Assembly (NCBI RefSeq): GCF_019343195.1
Contig: NZ_RPHB01000008.1
Span: forward strand, 1 to 64,000
Direction of reading: 5' to 3'
Source: Arthrospiribacter ruber
Lineage (GTDB): Bacteria; Bacteroidota; Bacteroidia; Cytophagales; Cyclobacteriaceae
Length of the DNA: 64,000 nucleotides
How positions within the stretch are numbered: position 1 is the first letter of the stretch; each line of letters starts with the position of its first letter. Both the position numbers and the translations under genes were made by a program. The notes below the pieces were generated by a model. That model was not told where the DNA came from and did not search any database. It saw only the letters and a list, made by a program, of their open reading frames with translations. Shown here piece by piece: positions 1 to 9,787 of this stretch.

Positions 1-1900
1 ATAACAGATAGATCTGCCTCGGTCACCACCTCTACATCATCCTCAGGATCAGGATCATTGTCCACAGGCCCGTCAGGATCGTCAGGGCTGTCAGCCACAG
101 CAACGTTTCTGATCATCGTGCCCGCTTCAACATCAGCAGGAACAAACAGTACCAGATTGATCGTCACCGATTCACCTGCTCCCAGATCTCCAAGATCCCA
201 GTTGACCGTATTGCCCGTAAGCTCACCGCCGTTGTCCGTGGACACAAACTCCGTGAACTCAGGAAGCTCGTCGGATACCGTCACACCGGTAGCTGTGGCC
301 GTACCCGTGTTGCTTACAGTAATCGTGTAGCTCAGCTCCGTGCCTGCTACTACTGTAGCAGATCCGGCTGTCTTTTCTATTTCAAGTTTGGCCCTCGCAT
401 CATTCTCCACTGTCACATCCTCAGGATCGGACTCTTTAGGCCCGTCAGGATCCGTTGGACTATCGACCACGGCAATGTTCCTGATCACCGTGCCGTCCTC
501 AAGGTCTTCACCAACTGACACGATCAGCTCCAGTTCAATGCTCTGACCAGGGGTCATCGTGTCAAGGCTCCAGCTTACGGTGCCGCCGTCCTCTGTACCG
601 CCGTTGTCGGCAGACACAAAGGTGGTTCCTGCCGGAAGCACATCGCTCACACTTACATCCTGCGCATCACTCGGACCGTTGTTGGTCACAGAGATCACAT
701 AGCGCAGGTTGCTTCCTGCCTGGACAAGGGATACATCGGCGGATTTTATAACAGATAGATCTGCCTCGGTCACCACCTCTACATCATCCTCAGGATCAGG
801 ATCATTGTCCACAGGCCCGTCAGGATCGTCAGGGCTGTCAGCCACAGCAACGTTTCTGATCATCGTGCCCGCTTCAACATCTGCCGGAACAAACAGTACC
901 AGGTTGATCGTCACCGACTCACCTGCTCCAAGATCCCCAAGATCCCAGTTGACCGTATTGCCAGTAAGCTCACCGCCGTTGTCCGTGGACACAAACTCCG
1001 TGAACTCAGGAAGCTCGTCGGATACCGTCACACCGGTAGCTGTGGCCGTACCCGTGTTGCTTACAGTAATCGTGTAGCTCAGCTCCGTGCCTGCTACTAC
1101 TGTAGCAGATCCGGCTGTCTTTTCTATTTCAAGTTTGGCCCTCGCATCATTCTCCACTGTCACGTCCTCAGGATCGGACTCCTTAGGCCCGTCAGGATCC
1201 GTTGGACTATCGACCACGGCAATGTTCCTGATCACTGTACCGTCCTCAAGGTCTTCACCAACTGCCACGATCAGCTCCAGTTCAATGCTCTGACCAGGGG
1301 TCATCGTGCCAAGGCTCCAACTTACGGTGCCCCCGTCCTCTGTACCGCCGTTGTCGGCAGAGACAAAGGTGGTTCCTGCCGGAAGCACATCGCTCACGAT
1401 TACCTCCTGCGCATCACTCGGACCGTTGTTGGTCACAGAGATCACATAGCGCAGGTTGCTTCCTGCCTGGACAAGGGATACATCAGCGGATTTCATAACA
1501 GATAGATCTGCCTCGGTCACCACCTCTACATCATCCTCCGGATCCGGATCATTGTCCACAGGTCCGTCAGGATCGTCCGGGCTGTCAGCTACCGCTACGT
1601 TCCTGATCATCGTGCCCGCTTCAACATCTGCAGGAACAAACAGTACCAGATTGATCGTCACCGATTCACCTGCTCCAAGATCTCCAAGATCCCAGTTGAC
1701 CGTATTGCCCGTAAGCTCACCGCCGTTGTCCGTGGAGACAAACTCCGTGAACTCAGGAAGCTCGTCGGATACCGTCACGCCGGTAGCTGTCGCAGTCCCA
1801 GTATTGCTTACAGTTATCGTATAATTCAGCTCCGTACCTGCTACCACTGTAGCAGATCCTGCTGTCTTCGTAATCGCCAGGGTGGCTAAATCAAGTTCAC
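1..1900 (-). repeat. 747-bp tandem repeat encoding paired DUF11 domains
   Basis: The same sequence block starts at 1, 748 and 1495, giving an exact period of 747 bp (249 codons). Copies differ at only scattered positions. Each unit encodes two related but distinct DUF11 domains (A, with ITKTAGSATVVAGTEL; B, with SADVSLVQAGSNL). The third copy is partial, ending near 1900 where its A domain is slightly diverged. The array continues past the left edge. Frame is kept in all copies, so copy-number change would lengthen or shorten the protein by 249 residues. Confidence 0.95.
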
Positions 1901-4900
1901 AATCCAAAAGAGTTATCGTGATACCAATTCTTTCAAGACTTTCACATCCATTTTCCGGATCAGTCTGGCTTGCAAAGTAAGTGACACCATCTTCCAGTAA
2001 AGTATTTATGGAAAGTGGCGTTTGATCTGATTCGCTGGCATACCATTGGATATTTTCACCTTCAATAGCTATTTGGGCCAAAGTAGCATTGTCTGAAGAG
2101 CAGAATTCCTGAATCAAAGCCGGAGCAGTAGGTGCCGGGGTAGTGAGAACCTCTACCAAAACAGCAAACCTTTCAATACTTTCACACTCTCCTTCTTCGG
2201 TTTGGCTAGCATAATATGTTTCACCACTGACAAGTGGAGTACCCGCTTCCAAAGCTTCCCCTCCTTCTTCAAGATTATACCATTGAATATTTTCTCCTGC
2301 AATGATAAGGTCAGCAATTGTAGGATTATCACTTTCACAGAAAGACTGCTCTGCATCTCCCGCAGGAGGAGCAGATCCGGTAATTGTAATTTCCAACAAC
2401 CTTCTGTGGGAATCCAATTCGCAGCCAAACCTATCCACTTGGATATAGACATTAAGGGTTTCACCTCTTTCTAGTGCTGATATACTGGCAAGGTCAATTT
2501 CATCACCTCCTTCAGCTTCAGTAAACAGTCTTATTTCTCCACAATCATCCTCGTCCAATTCAATCGTTTCACCTTCACAGATTTCCAACTTCCAAATACC
2601 ATCTTCCTCATCAAAAAATTCTCCTTCTATGCTGACATTCGGAATGGCTTCAATTTCAAAAATCCTGACTTCTTCAAGCACACTGGCTAAGCCACCGTAT
2701 AAAACCCGGATCCTGTCGAAAGGTACTTCCGATACAAAAGAAAGTTCACCAGTAGAATTACCTGTCAACAATCTCAAGCTTAACAAAGAAGAACTTGCAT
2801 CAATTGGTTCACCTACTGCCTCATTCCCCAAAAATCTCTGGATAATCAATCCTTCCAGTAAGGACAAGTCCAAAAGCCCTGTTGGAATCCCAATTGTAAC
2901 TTTGAGACTGTCCCCTACCAAAATCGGGTAATTGTAAGCAACTTCCAGTTTACTGTAAACATTTACACCAACAGCGTTGGTGATTGAAGCGAAGGTAGTT
3001 AGGTCTCCATCAACTGCTCTTTCCGGATTAAACACCCCAGTCAATGAAGTGGCCACATCCAGTGCACCAATCAAGGAAACAAAACCGGTCTGCAGTTCCC
3101 GCACAACAGGTTCGCAGACAGAAGCATCCACACTGGCGATATTGGTATAAGCACCGTAGACCCGTACCACCTGATCAAAGTTCAAGATAGGGACTAAAGA
3201 AACCTTAACAGCATCAAATGAAACCGGCTGTCCGGAGAAATCTGTAGGGACAAAAGTGAAATTGAATTCATTTAAACCGTTCAATACTGATACCAGATTT
3301 ACATCAGCAAATGTTCTATTACCAACTGGCTGACCATTATCAAACGGTTGGATATAGATGCCTGCAGCTAATTGCGCTGTACCTGCATATTCTCTACCTA
3401 GTTTTACGGTGACTGTGTTGCCAGCAGGCTGTTGAATATTCCATTTCAGAAATTGTGCGGTCTCACCTGTTAATCCAAGTAAAGTAGTCCCTACCGTTTC
3501 TTCCAATAGAGAAAAGGTAGACAAATCCCCATCTGCAGCATTGTTGGGATTAGTGACCGTTCCAAGTTGGATACCCAATAGGCTACTTGTAGTAAACTCA
3601 GTACCATCATTCGCAAATCCAGGCGAAAGCACCAAGGGACAATCTTCGAAATCCTGCACATTTACCGTTATGTCAAGGAAATTGGTACAATTATCACCTG
3701 TAGCAGAAACGCGGTATACATAAACACCTGGACTGTTAAAAGGTCCTGCTATACCACCTCCCTGGAAGGGTGCCCCATCCAAGGGAGTAATCTCGGTATC
3801 TACTTCCGTTTCATCTTCATTGAAAGCTACTGCCTCTGGAAGCTGTAATGATTCTCCAACCGGAAGGGTAAATACCTGAGAGCCGAGAATTGCTATTTGC
3901 GGATTATTGTCAACTTCTATGGTGACCGGAACTCTTGAAGATTCAACCGGACAGCCATCTCTTGAAGTTCCCGCATAATATACTGACCTCTGGGAAACAT
4001 TACCGATATTAAATGTATTTCCCGTTTCCAAAATTTCACCACCTATAGGTTGGGCATACCAGTGTACAGTTTCATCAGCCTGACTTACTACGCTTATGGT
4101 TACATCATCCGTGGCACACACCACCAAATTAGCATCTTCCGGATTTTCATAAGTCGGTCTGCCTGGAGTCTGAAAGACTTCATGAATCCTAAGCGATTCG
4201 TTCGTCCCTACACTTAATACCCCATTAACTATTATTTCAAACCTGTCAAAAACTCCACCTGGCTGTATAGGTATGGTCACTACATTCCCATCTGCCAAAA
4301 GTCCCAAAAGGTCAATTTGTAACAGGCCAAGAATCTCTGTGTTTAAGGCAGCCAGGTTTTCGTCATAGATTAAATCAGTACCATTATAGGCCCTAAACTG
4401 AATGCTTCCAAGCAGGGTAAGGTCAAGGACTCCTTCCGTTCCACTTAAAGTAATTTGGATCTCATCATTTTCTATTGAAGGGCTTCCAAAATCAAAAAAC
4501 TGGCTAAGACTACCTCCAAGGGACAACAAACCAGGACTAATGGTTGAATAGGTATCAATATCACCATCAATGGCATTTTCCAAATCATTCACCCCTACAT
4601 TCCCTATATCAAGCAGATCCAGATTGAGTCCTGAGCCATCAAATGAAGTAAACAATGGACTTCCACAGGTATCTTCGTCTGCCAAGTGAAATGCATTATA
4701 AACGTCCAAAGTATATCCAGCAAAAAGACCTACTAAAGAAGTGGCTTCATTGGTTATTCTGATTCTGTTATAATCCGATCCTGGTCTAAGGGCCAAATAA
4801 AAATTACCGTCTTTGTCCTGAACAAGCCTGACTGCATCTATAGAAAATCCCTGATTGCTGTTTCTGGACAATACGGTAGTAGTATTATTTCTTGCTTCTA

Positions 4901-5297
4901 CAGTAATTACCTGATTCCCTAAAATAATGGCACCCAAAACCCCCGAAAGGGCATCACCTAAGGAACCTCCAAGTAAGGCATTGAAAAGATTTTCATCTCC
5001 ATCAATCTGGATATATGAAACACTTCCGGCAGGTCTTGTTTCCGGAAACTGAAGTTCCAAAACTCCTGTAACAGCCCCTGCCCCGATTAACAAACCTGGA
5101 GAAGAAACGGATCTGGCAAAACTTCCGGGATCATCATTCAGCGCATTTGACGCATTGTTTCCGCTATGTGAAAAATTGCTGGAAACAGTGATTTCATTGG
5201 CAAGAATCTTTGACTGGCTGTACGTTCTTTCATTTAAAAAGCACATAAAAATGAAAAGAAGTACAAAAATTTTGATTGGGGGTACAAAATATCTCAT
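1..5297 (-). CDS. Giant secreted adhesin with Ig-like and DUF11 repeats (C-terminus beyond window)
   Basis: The frame is open from an ATG at 5297 to the left edge, giving about 1765 residues with no stop; the C-terminus lies outside. Residues 1-28 form a signal peptide ending near TYSQS. Residues about 30-390 are a module shared with the protein at 7433-9787. Ig-like segments with Cys and WY motifs (HWYAQPIGG, IQWYNLEEGG, IQWYASES) follow between about 390 and 1130. From about residue 1136 there are five complete DUF11 domains and the start of a sixth (motifs SDELPEFTEFVSTDNGG and SDVLPAGTTFVSADNGG, each ending in Asp/Pro-rich DPDGP stretches). DUF11 and Ig-like stacks are typical of long Bacteroidota surface proteins, so surface adhesion is inferred. 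A T9SS sorting domain is expected downstream but not seen. The DUF11 part is visibly more GC-rich than the rest. Confidence 0.88.
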   Translation of the reverse strand, partial: MRYFVPPIKIFVLLFIFMCFLNERTYSQSKILANEITVSSNFSHSGNNASNALNDDPGSFARSVSSPGLLIGAGAVTGVLELQFPETRPAGSVSYIQIDGDENLFNALLGGSLGDALSGVLGAIILGNQVITVEARNNTTTVLSRNSNQGFSIDAVRLVQDKDGNFYLALRPGSDYNRIRITNEATSLVGLFAGYTLDVYNAFHLADEDTCGSPLFTSFDGSGLNLDLLDIGNVGVNDLENAIDGDIDTYSTISPGLLSLGGSLSQFFDFGSPSIENDEIQITLSGTEGVLDLTLLGSIQFRAYNGTDLIYDENLAALNTEILGLLQIDLLGLLADGNVVTIPIQPGGVFDRFEIIVNGVLSVGTNESLRIHEVFQTPGRPTYENPEDANLVVCATDDVTISVVSQADETVHWYAQPIGGEILETGNTFNIGNVSQRSVYYAGTSRDGCPVESSRVPVTIEVDNNPQIAILGSQVFTLPVGESLQLPEAVAFNEDETEVDTEITPLDGAPFQGGGIAGPFNSPGVYVYRVSATGDNCTNFLDITVNVQDFEDCPLVLSPGFANDGTEFTTSSLLGIQLGTVTNPNNAADGDLSTFSLLEETVGTTLLGLTGETAQFLKWNIQQPAGNTVTVKLGREYAGTAQLAAGIYIQPFDNGQPVGNRTFADVNLVSVLNGLNEFNFTFVPTDFSGQPVSFDAVKVSLVPILNFDQVVRVYGAYTNIASVDASVCEPVVRELQTGFVSLIGALDVATSLTGVFNPERAVDGDLTTFASITNAVGVNVYSKLEVAYNYPILVGDSLKVTIGIPTGLLDLSLLEGLIIQRFLGNEAVGEPIDASSSLLSLRLLTGNSTGELSFVSEVPFDRIRVLYGGLASVLEEVRIFEIEAIPNVSIEGEFFDEEDGIWKLEICEGETIELDEDDCGEIRLFTEAEGGDEIDLASISALERGETLNVYIQVDRFGCELDSHRRLLEITITGSAPPAGDAEQSFCESDNPTIADLIIAGENIQWYNLEEGGEALEAGTPLVSGETYYASQTEEGECESIERFAVLVEVLTTPAPTAPALIQEFCSSDNATLAQIAIEGENIQWYASESDQTPLSINTLLEDGVTYFASQTDPENGCESLERIGITITLLDCELDLATLAITKTAGSATVVAGTELNYTITVSNTGTATATGVTVSDELPEFTEFVSTDNGGELTGNTVNWDLGDLGAGESVTINLVLFVPADVEAGTMIRNVAVADSPDDPDGPVDNDPDPEDDVEVVTEADLSVMKSADVSLVQAGSNLRYVISVTNNGPSDAQEVIVSDVLPAGTTFVSADNGGTEDGGTVSWSLGTMTPGQSIELELIVAVGEDLEDGTVIRNIAVVDSPTDPDGPKESDPEDVTVENDARAKLEIEKTAGSATVVAGTELSYTITVSNTGTATATGVTVSDELPEFTEFVSTDNGGELTGNTVNWDLGDLGAGESVTINLVLFVPADVEAGTMIRNVAVADSPDDPDGPVDNDPDPEDDVEVVTEADLSVIKSADVSLVQAGSNLRYVISVTNNGPSDAQDVSVSDVLPAGTTFVSADNGGTEDGGTVSWSLDTMTPGQSIELELIVSVGEDLEDGTVIRNIAVVDSPTDPDGPKESDPEDVTVENDARAKLEIEKTAGSATVVAGTELSYTITVSNTGTATATGVTVSDELPEFTEFVSTDNGGELTGNTVNWDLGDLGAGESVTINLVLFVPADVEAGTMIRNVAVADSPDDPDGPVDNDPDPEDDVEVVTEADLSV

Positions 5298-5319
5298 ATG
5301 CTACTCGTTACGTATAAAT

Positions 5320-5327
5320 CAAAAGTA
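5320..5327 (-). promoter_or_regulatory. Possible -7 box for the giant adhesin gene
   Basis: On the minus strand this reads TACTTTTG, matching the Bacteroidota -7 consensus TAnnTTTG, 22 bp upstream of the ATG at 5297. No convincing TTTG -33 box is seen at the usual spacing, so the call is tentative. Confidence 0.3.
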
Positions 5328-5592
5328 ACCACAAAAGGATAATTGGTTTATCTAAAAATTTCTATTGTTACCGAACGACATATTATTGTTAGGCAAATGA
5401 AAAAATATGCTATATAGTATTTTTATAAAATTTTTATCAAATAAACTAAACCTATAAGAACACTCAGAATAAATATTATTGAAAAAAAATCAGGTTTATT
5501 GAGGTAAACCATGAGAAAATAAAAAATCTTTTAGGTATATCCGCAATTATACCACTAGCCAATTTAAATAAGTGCCTATATAAATCCGATAC

Positions 5593-5661
5593 TAATAGAT
5601 ATTGGATCCGCCTCGGGGGACAAGTTATCAATGAATAACTTGTCCCGGTTTATCGGGATTG
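5593..5661. repeat. Dispersed repeat with 12-bp perfect inverted repeat
   Basis: GGGACAAGTTAT (5617-5628) and ATAACTTGTCCC (5635-5646) form a perfect 12-bp stem with a 6-nt loop, followed by a smaller TCCCG/CGGGA palindrome. The flank at 5593-5628 matches, in reverse complement, 33951-33988 at about 32 of 38 positions, including the shared core AGGCGGATCCAATATC. This makes it a member of an intergenic repeat family present at least twice in the window. Confidence 0.7.
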
Positions 5662-5755
5662 GCTTGAAATCATAGGTTTGTTCCATTATTTAGGTTCTAC
5701 TGGTAAGTAAGCGGATAATCATGAAATCTTTGAGGATTGGCCAAGCTTACTAGCC

Positions 5756-7429
5756 TCATTGAAAAAGATTTGCTTTGGAGACCACATCTTTAATTACCTG
5801 ATCCAACGCTTCGGCAGAATCTTTCAGAGCATTTAGTAGTTCTTCCCGTTCTTCAGGTGTTACATCATTGTCGCATTTTAACAACCAAACAAGCCCAAGA
5901 ATATTTGCTAATGGTGCTCTTACCCTATGAGATTGAATCCAAGCTATTTCTCTCAAAACCAAATCTTTTTCAGCAATTTCTTTAAAATGTTCATACTCTA
6001 AAGTAGTATCTTTTACAGTGCCAATTACACGGAATTTATCAGGGTCTCCATTGACAACTTTAATTGAATTCAAACTTAGGTAAAGTTGTTCTCCGTCACA
6101 TTTTCTAAAATTCACAAATTGTGTGAAAGGAGTTTTCTCTTTCCCAAATATCCACTCCTTAAACTTTAAGAACTCTTCTGATTGACCTAAATTTCGAAAA
6201 AAATGCTCTAAACCATTTATACTGTATATAACCTCCATTTTATCTTTCCCAAAAATTTTAAACTCCGTTTCATTCCAGTGGATTTCTCCTGTAAAAGGAT
6301 CCAATTCAAAAAATGACTCATTTGATGCTTCAAGGAAGTATTTAAAATACCTATTGAAAGCCTTTAGTCTTTGCCTGGAGGTGAACCTTTCAGAAACATC
6401 ATTTCCAAAAAGAAGGTAAAGCTGTGTATCTCCAAACTGTCCTGTTTGATGTAGTGAATACTCCAAAGCGATTTTATTATGTTTTTGAACATTCAATTCC
6501 AAAAAATTGGCTTTAGATATTTCCCCTTTTTCCAACATAGCTTCTTCAAGGTTTTTTTTGGACTTTTCGCTTAAAAAATCTCCAAAGTTTATCTCATGCT
6601 CCTGTTCTATTGATAAAAGAGTGTTTGTATAATCGTTTTTCATAAAAACATTTAAGTCTTTATCAAACATCACTAAAACAGCCTTCATGTCTCTCATTAT
6701 TTCGTCTACTGAAACAAATTCCAAAAAATTGAATAAGCTGGATCGAGTCATCCCTATAAATGTACATACTGAAATGGCAGTCATTGAAGAAGCAGTTATA
6801 GCGATATCTTCTATATCAAACAATGGAAGGAAAAACTGCGTGAAAAAGCCTGCCAAGGCTGGAATTGAGACCCCTGCGAATACCCATTTAACCTGACTTA
6901 CCCGTTTTTCATTTTTGGATTTGCCCTTATTTCTATGAATATATACTCCCATCAGAAATAAAGCATAATACACCTGGCCCACGATCCATAATCTTTTGTA
7001 AAAATCAAGAGTTCCTGGTCTAACAACCGGAATATCTCCGAAAAAGGCATGATAATTAAAAGCAATTGGCTCAGGATGATTGATATACAACAAGTAAAAT
7101 CCCAGTGTTACTCCATAATTAATTAAATAAAACAGCCTTTCTTTTCTAATCCTGGAGTGCACCAAATGAATCGTAAAATGAAGCAAAAAAGCTCCTAAAA
7201 ATATCCATCCAACAGAGAGATAACCATCAATGACATATTTGCTTACAGTAGAAATTTTCAACCTAATCAACAACTCCTCTAATTGCCAAAAAATCAATGA
7301 CAATAAAAACAGCAAAAACAGATTTGTTTTTTTATCAGCTGGCAATTTCATGTAAATAAAAAAACCTAAAATAAGGTTTAAGACCAAAGGAATCAGGACT
7401 AACAAGATGCTAAAGACATTTATCTCCAT
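5756..7429 (-). CDS. 7TM-PAS sensor protein with DHp-like helix but no ATPase domain
   Basis: A 557-residue protein. About the first 230 residues contain roughly seven hydrophobic membrane segments, like the N-terminal 7TM region of some histidine kinases. Two PAS-like regions follow (about 235-345 and 360-480), then a terminal segment with the H-box-like motif REIAWIQSHRVRAPL, His501 being the candidate phosphoacceptor. The protein stops about 55 residues after that histidine, so there is no HATPase domain. The REIAWIQSH family is known in Bacteroidota PAS proteins, but its biochemistry is unclear. The start is 3 bp after the stop of the T9SS adhesin at 7433, so the two are almost certainly co-transcribed. 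It may be a phosphotransfer or phosphatase partner, or may borrow the kinase encoded at 10094-12397; that is inference. Confidence 0.82.
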   Translation of the reverse strand: MEINVFSILLVLIPLVLNLILGFFIYMKLPADKKTNLFLLFLLSLIFWQLEELLIRLKISTVSKYVIDGYLSVGWIFLGAFLLHFTIHLVHSRIRKERLFYLINYGVTLGFYLLYINHPEPIAFNYHAFFGDIPVVRPGTLDFYKRLWIVGQVYYALFLMGVYIHRNKGKSKNEKRVSQVKWVFAGVSIPALAGFFTQFFLPLFDIEDIAITASSMTAISVCTFIGMTRSSLFNFLEFVSVDEIMRDMKAVLVMFDKDLNVFMKNDYTNTLLSIEQEHEINFGDFLSEKSKKNLEEAMLEKGEISKANFLELNVQKHNKIALEYSLHQTGQFGDTQLYLLFGNDVSERFTSRQRLKAFNRYFKYFLEASNESFFELDPFTGEIHWNETEFKIFGKDKMEVIYSINGLEHFFRNLGQSEEFLKFKEWIFGKEKTPFTQFVNFRKCDGEQLYLSLNSIKVVNGDPDKFRVIGTVKDTTLEYEHFKEIAEKDLVLREIAWIQSHRVRAPLANILGLVWLLKCDNDVTPEEREELLNALKDSAEALDQVIKDVVSKANLFQ

Positions 7430-7432
7430 AGG

Positions 7433-9787
7433 TTAATTCTTGATTAATTTTATTGTCTTGACATGGCCAGGTGCTTGCAGATATAGTAAATAGACTCCTT
7501 TTGATAAATCATCAAGAAGAAAAATTCCGGTGATCTGATTATTCAATATGCCTTCTCTTAAAATTTTACCATTGATGTCTGTCAATAGGTATCTTTCATA
7601 TCCAGTTTCCTCTTTACCTCCAACAATTTGAATTTGATTTTCGAAAGGGTTAGGATAAACCAAGGGCTCTGCCCCAAAACCCAGTTCCACATAAACCCTT
7701 ACCAAGTGACTATAAAAAACCGATCCATTTAAATCAGTGTATTTTAGCCTATAATAATTATTCCCAGAGTTGAAATTCTTATCCAGAAATTGAATCAACT
7801 CTGATTTTTGTTTTTCTAATTCCACAACACTGATCGTCTCAAAATCAAGTGATTCATTTGCCCTTTCAATGTCAACTGTACCGCTTTCTTTTAAAATTTC
7901 ACCTCTTATACTTATTGAATGATTTTCGACCCACCGGGCTGAAAAATCAACAACAAGCTCTATTGGAAGAATAATGGAAAGATTTTCGAATGAGACTTCT
8001 TCACTTGTAAAGCATCCCGAAGGTGTTCTATATTCGACATAAAACCTGTAAGCGTCAGGTCCATCCTTGTAGACTGGATTGTGGATTTCCAATATTTCAC
8101 CATTTTCCAGGATATAAGTTACTCCGTCATCATCAACATGTCCATCAATCAAGGGCAAGAGCAATTCCTCATCCCAATACCAAATAAACTCTCCATGAAA
8201 ATCCTCTTGGTACTCCGGTACTAACCTTACCACTCCTGCCCCTTCCGGATAAACAAGGTTGCCCCAAGAATCTATCATGGCTTCCCCCTGGGGATGTATT
8301 AGTATATGTTCTTGAACAGGATTTTCAAAAGCTAAAATTTGAACAAGGCCTCTGACAGATTCCTGGATGCAACCTTCCCGTCTTGCACTTACAAAAAGAC
8401 TCCTACTTTCCTGGATTTCATCAAACAGAACCGGCTCCCCAGCAGAAGATGTCCCTATGTGGTTCCCACCTACAGGGGCATCATACCATTCAAAAAGCAT
8501 TTCGGTCAAGGCCGGAGTAAGCACTGAAACCCCATCCCCTTGACAGATTTCATACTCCAAAGCAAAATCATCTGATTGTTCCGGAAACCCATAGGAAATG
8601 GATACATCATGCAGCCTGAAACCACCTATGGCATTGATCTCTACAAATGAGTTATAAGAGACAGATACCCTGTCAAAAGGACTCTCTATTTGCACAGGAA
8701 TATGGACAAACCCATAATCTCCTAAAATCCCCAACAAATCCAATTCTGCTAAGCCAAGTAAAGATAAAACAGAATAAACATCCAAATATTGGCTATAGAC
8801 AGAATTTCCGCCAAGGAAAGCTTCGATATGTATACTTTCAAGTGCATTTTGTAGTAACCCAACATTTGCCAATGAATTAGTAAAACTGAAAGCTAGGTTT
8901 AGATCATCTGATTGATCAGACGGATTGGAAAAATACACATGTTGGGTTAATCTGGAAGCCAAACCTACACCAATCAAACCTGAAGAGAATTCAGAATAAG
9001 TGCTGATATTCCCATCGATGGCATTTCCCAGGTTTTGATTTGATTGTAGCAATTCCAGGTTCAACCCTGAGCTTCCATCAAAAGAAGTGAATTCAGGTAA
9101 AATACAATTGCTCTCCGAAAAGTAAAATGCATGATAAACGTCAAAGACAAATTCACTTCCAATCCCAGCTACTGCACTGGCGGAATTGGTAATACGAACC
9201 CTGTCAAAAGCCAATGAAGGCGTAATAGCGATGTAATAATTACCTTCTTTATCTATTAAGGCCTTTGCCCTATCTCCTCCAAAGTCTGAGATACTTGTAA
9301 ATGTACCTACACTTGTCGCCCCATTCCTTGCTTCTAGCGCTATTTCCTGATTACCCAATAGAACTGAACCCACTAAGCTGGAAAGACTTTCAGCAAGACT
9401 CCCTCCAATCAAAACATCCAACAAGCCGGGAGAGCTTCCTACCCTAATAAATACCGTGCTGTTTGCAGGTCTTAAAGTAGGAAACATTAATTCTATTGAG
9501 CCGTCATAGCTACCTAGCCCAAGAACTAAACCTGGGCTTCCTAAAAGCCTCGCGTAATTTTCTTCTTGTGAAACTGCGTTAGCCGGGTTTATAACCGAGG
9601 GTTTGTAGCAAGGAGATAAATTTAATGCACCGCAACCTATCAGTGAATATTGAACATTCCCAGAGGTAAAAGTTACCTGATTGGCATAAATCCTATCTGC
9701 ACAAAAAGACCTGGACTCGGTAGCAAAAAAGAGACCTAAAGAAATAATTAATTTAACGAAGTTGATATTGAAAAAAAAGGACTTCAT
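7433..9787 (-). CDS. T9SS-secreted adhesin, paralog of the giant adhesin N-terminus
   Basis: A 784-residue protein with an N-terminal signal peptide (about residues 1-30, SFCA). Residues about 30-420 closely parallel the start of the protein at 1-5297: shared SPGL, FPTLRPA, LLGNQ-like and FTSFDGSSGLNL motifs. An Ig-like segment with FEWYDAPVGG is at about 435-500. The last 80 residues form a type A T9SS C-terminal sorting domain (VYPNPFENQIQIVGG to KGVYLLYLQAPG, basic end). The protein is therefore expected to be exported by Sec and then the type IX system and displayed at the surface. Ligand unknown. The next gene downstream (7TM sensor) begins 3 bp away, suggesting linked function. Confidence 0.85.
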   Translation of the reverse strand: MKSFFFNINFVKLIISLGLFFATESRSFCADRIYANQVTFTSGNVQYSLIGCGALNLSPCYKPSVINPANAVSQEENYARLLGSPGLVLGLGSYDGSIELMFPTLRPANSTVFIRVGSSPGLLDVLIGGSLAESLSSLVGSVLLGNQEIALEARNGATSVGTFTSISDFGGDRAKALIDKEGNYYIAITPSLAFDRVRITNSASAVAGIGSEFVFDVYHAFYFSESNCILPEFTSFDGSSGLNLELLQSNQNLGNAIDGNISTYSEFSSGLIGVGLASRLTQHVYFSNPSDQSDDLNLAFSFTNSLANVGLLQNALESIHIEAFLGGNSVYSQYLDVYSVLSLLGLAELDLLGILGDYGFVHIPVQIESPFDRVSVSYNSFVEINAIGGFRLHDVSISYGFPEQSDDFALEYEICQGDGVSVLTPALTEMLFEWYDAPVGGNHIGTSSAGEPVLFDEIQESRSLFVSARREGCIQESVRGLVQILAFENPVQEHILIHPQGEAMIDSWGNLVYPEGAGVVRLVPEYQEDFHGEFIWYWDEELLLPLIDGHVDDDGVTYILENGEILEIHNPVYKDGPDAYRFYVEYRTPSGCFTSEEVSFENLSIILPIELVVDFSARWVENHSISIRGEILKESGTVDIERANESLDFETISVVELEKQKSELIQFLDKNFNSGNNYYRLKYTDLNGSVFYSHLVRVYVELGFGAEPLVYPNPFENQIQIVGGKEETGYERYLLTDINGKILREGILNNQITGIFLLDDLSKGVYLLYLQAPGHVKTIKLIKN

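Larger units (their letters stand above)
5298..5755. other. Gene-free gap with palindromic dispersed repeat
   Basis: This 458-bp AT-rich gap separates the sensor gene at 5756-7429 from the giant adhesin. It holds a possible promoter near 5320 and a palindromic element at 5593-5661 (separate entry). No protein-coding remnant, and in particular no histidine-kinase ATPase remnant, was recognised downstream of the sensor stop. Confidence 0.6.

Noticed and set aside
58-1824. Plus-strand open frames with repeated Ser/Thr-rich translations in the first 1.8 kb
   Set aside because: They are the antisense of the DUF11 repeats, whose minus-strand frame is open for over 5 kb with signal peptide and domain motifs.
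2153-2464. Minus-strand frame of 103 codons inside the giant adhesin
   Set aside because: It is out of frame with the adhesin, which codes for Ig-like motifs across the same bases.
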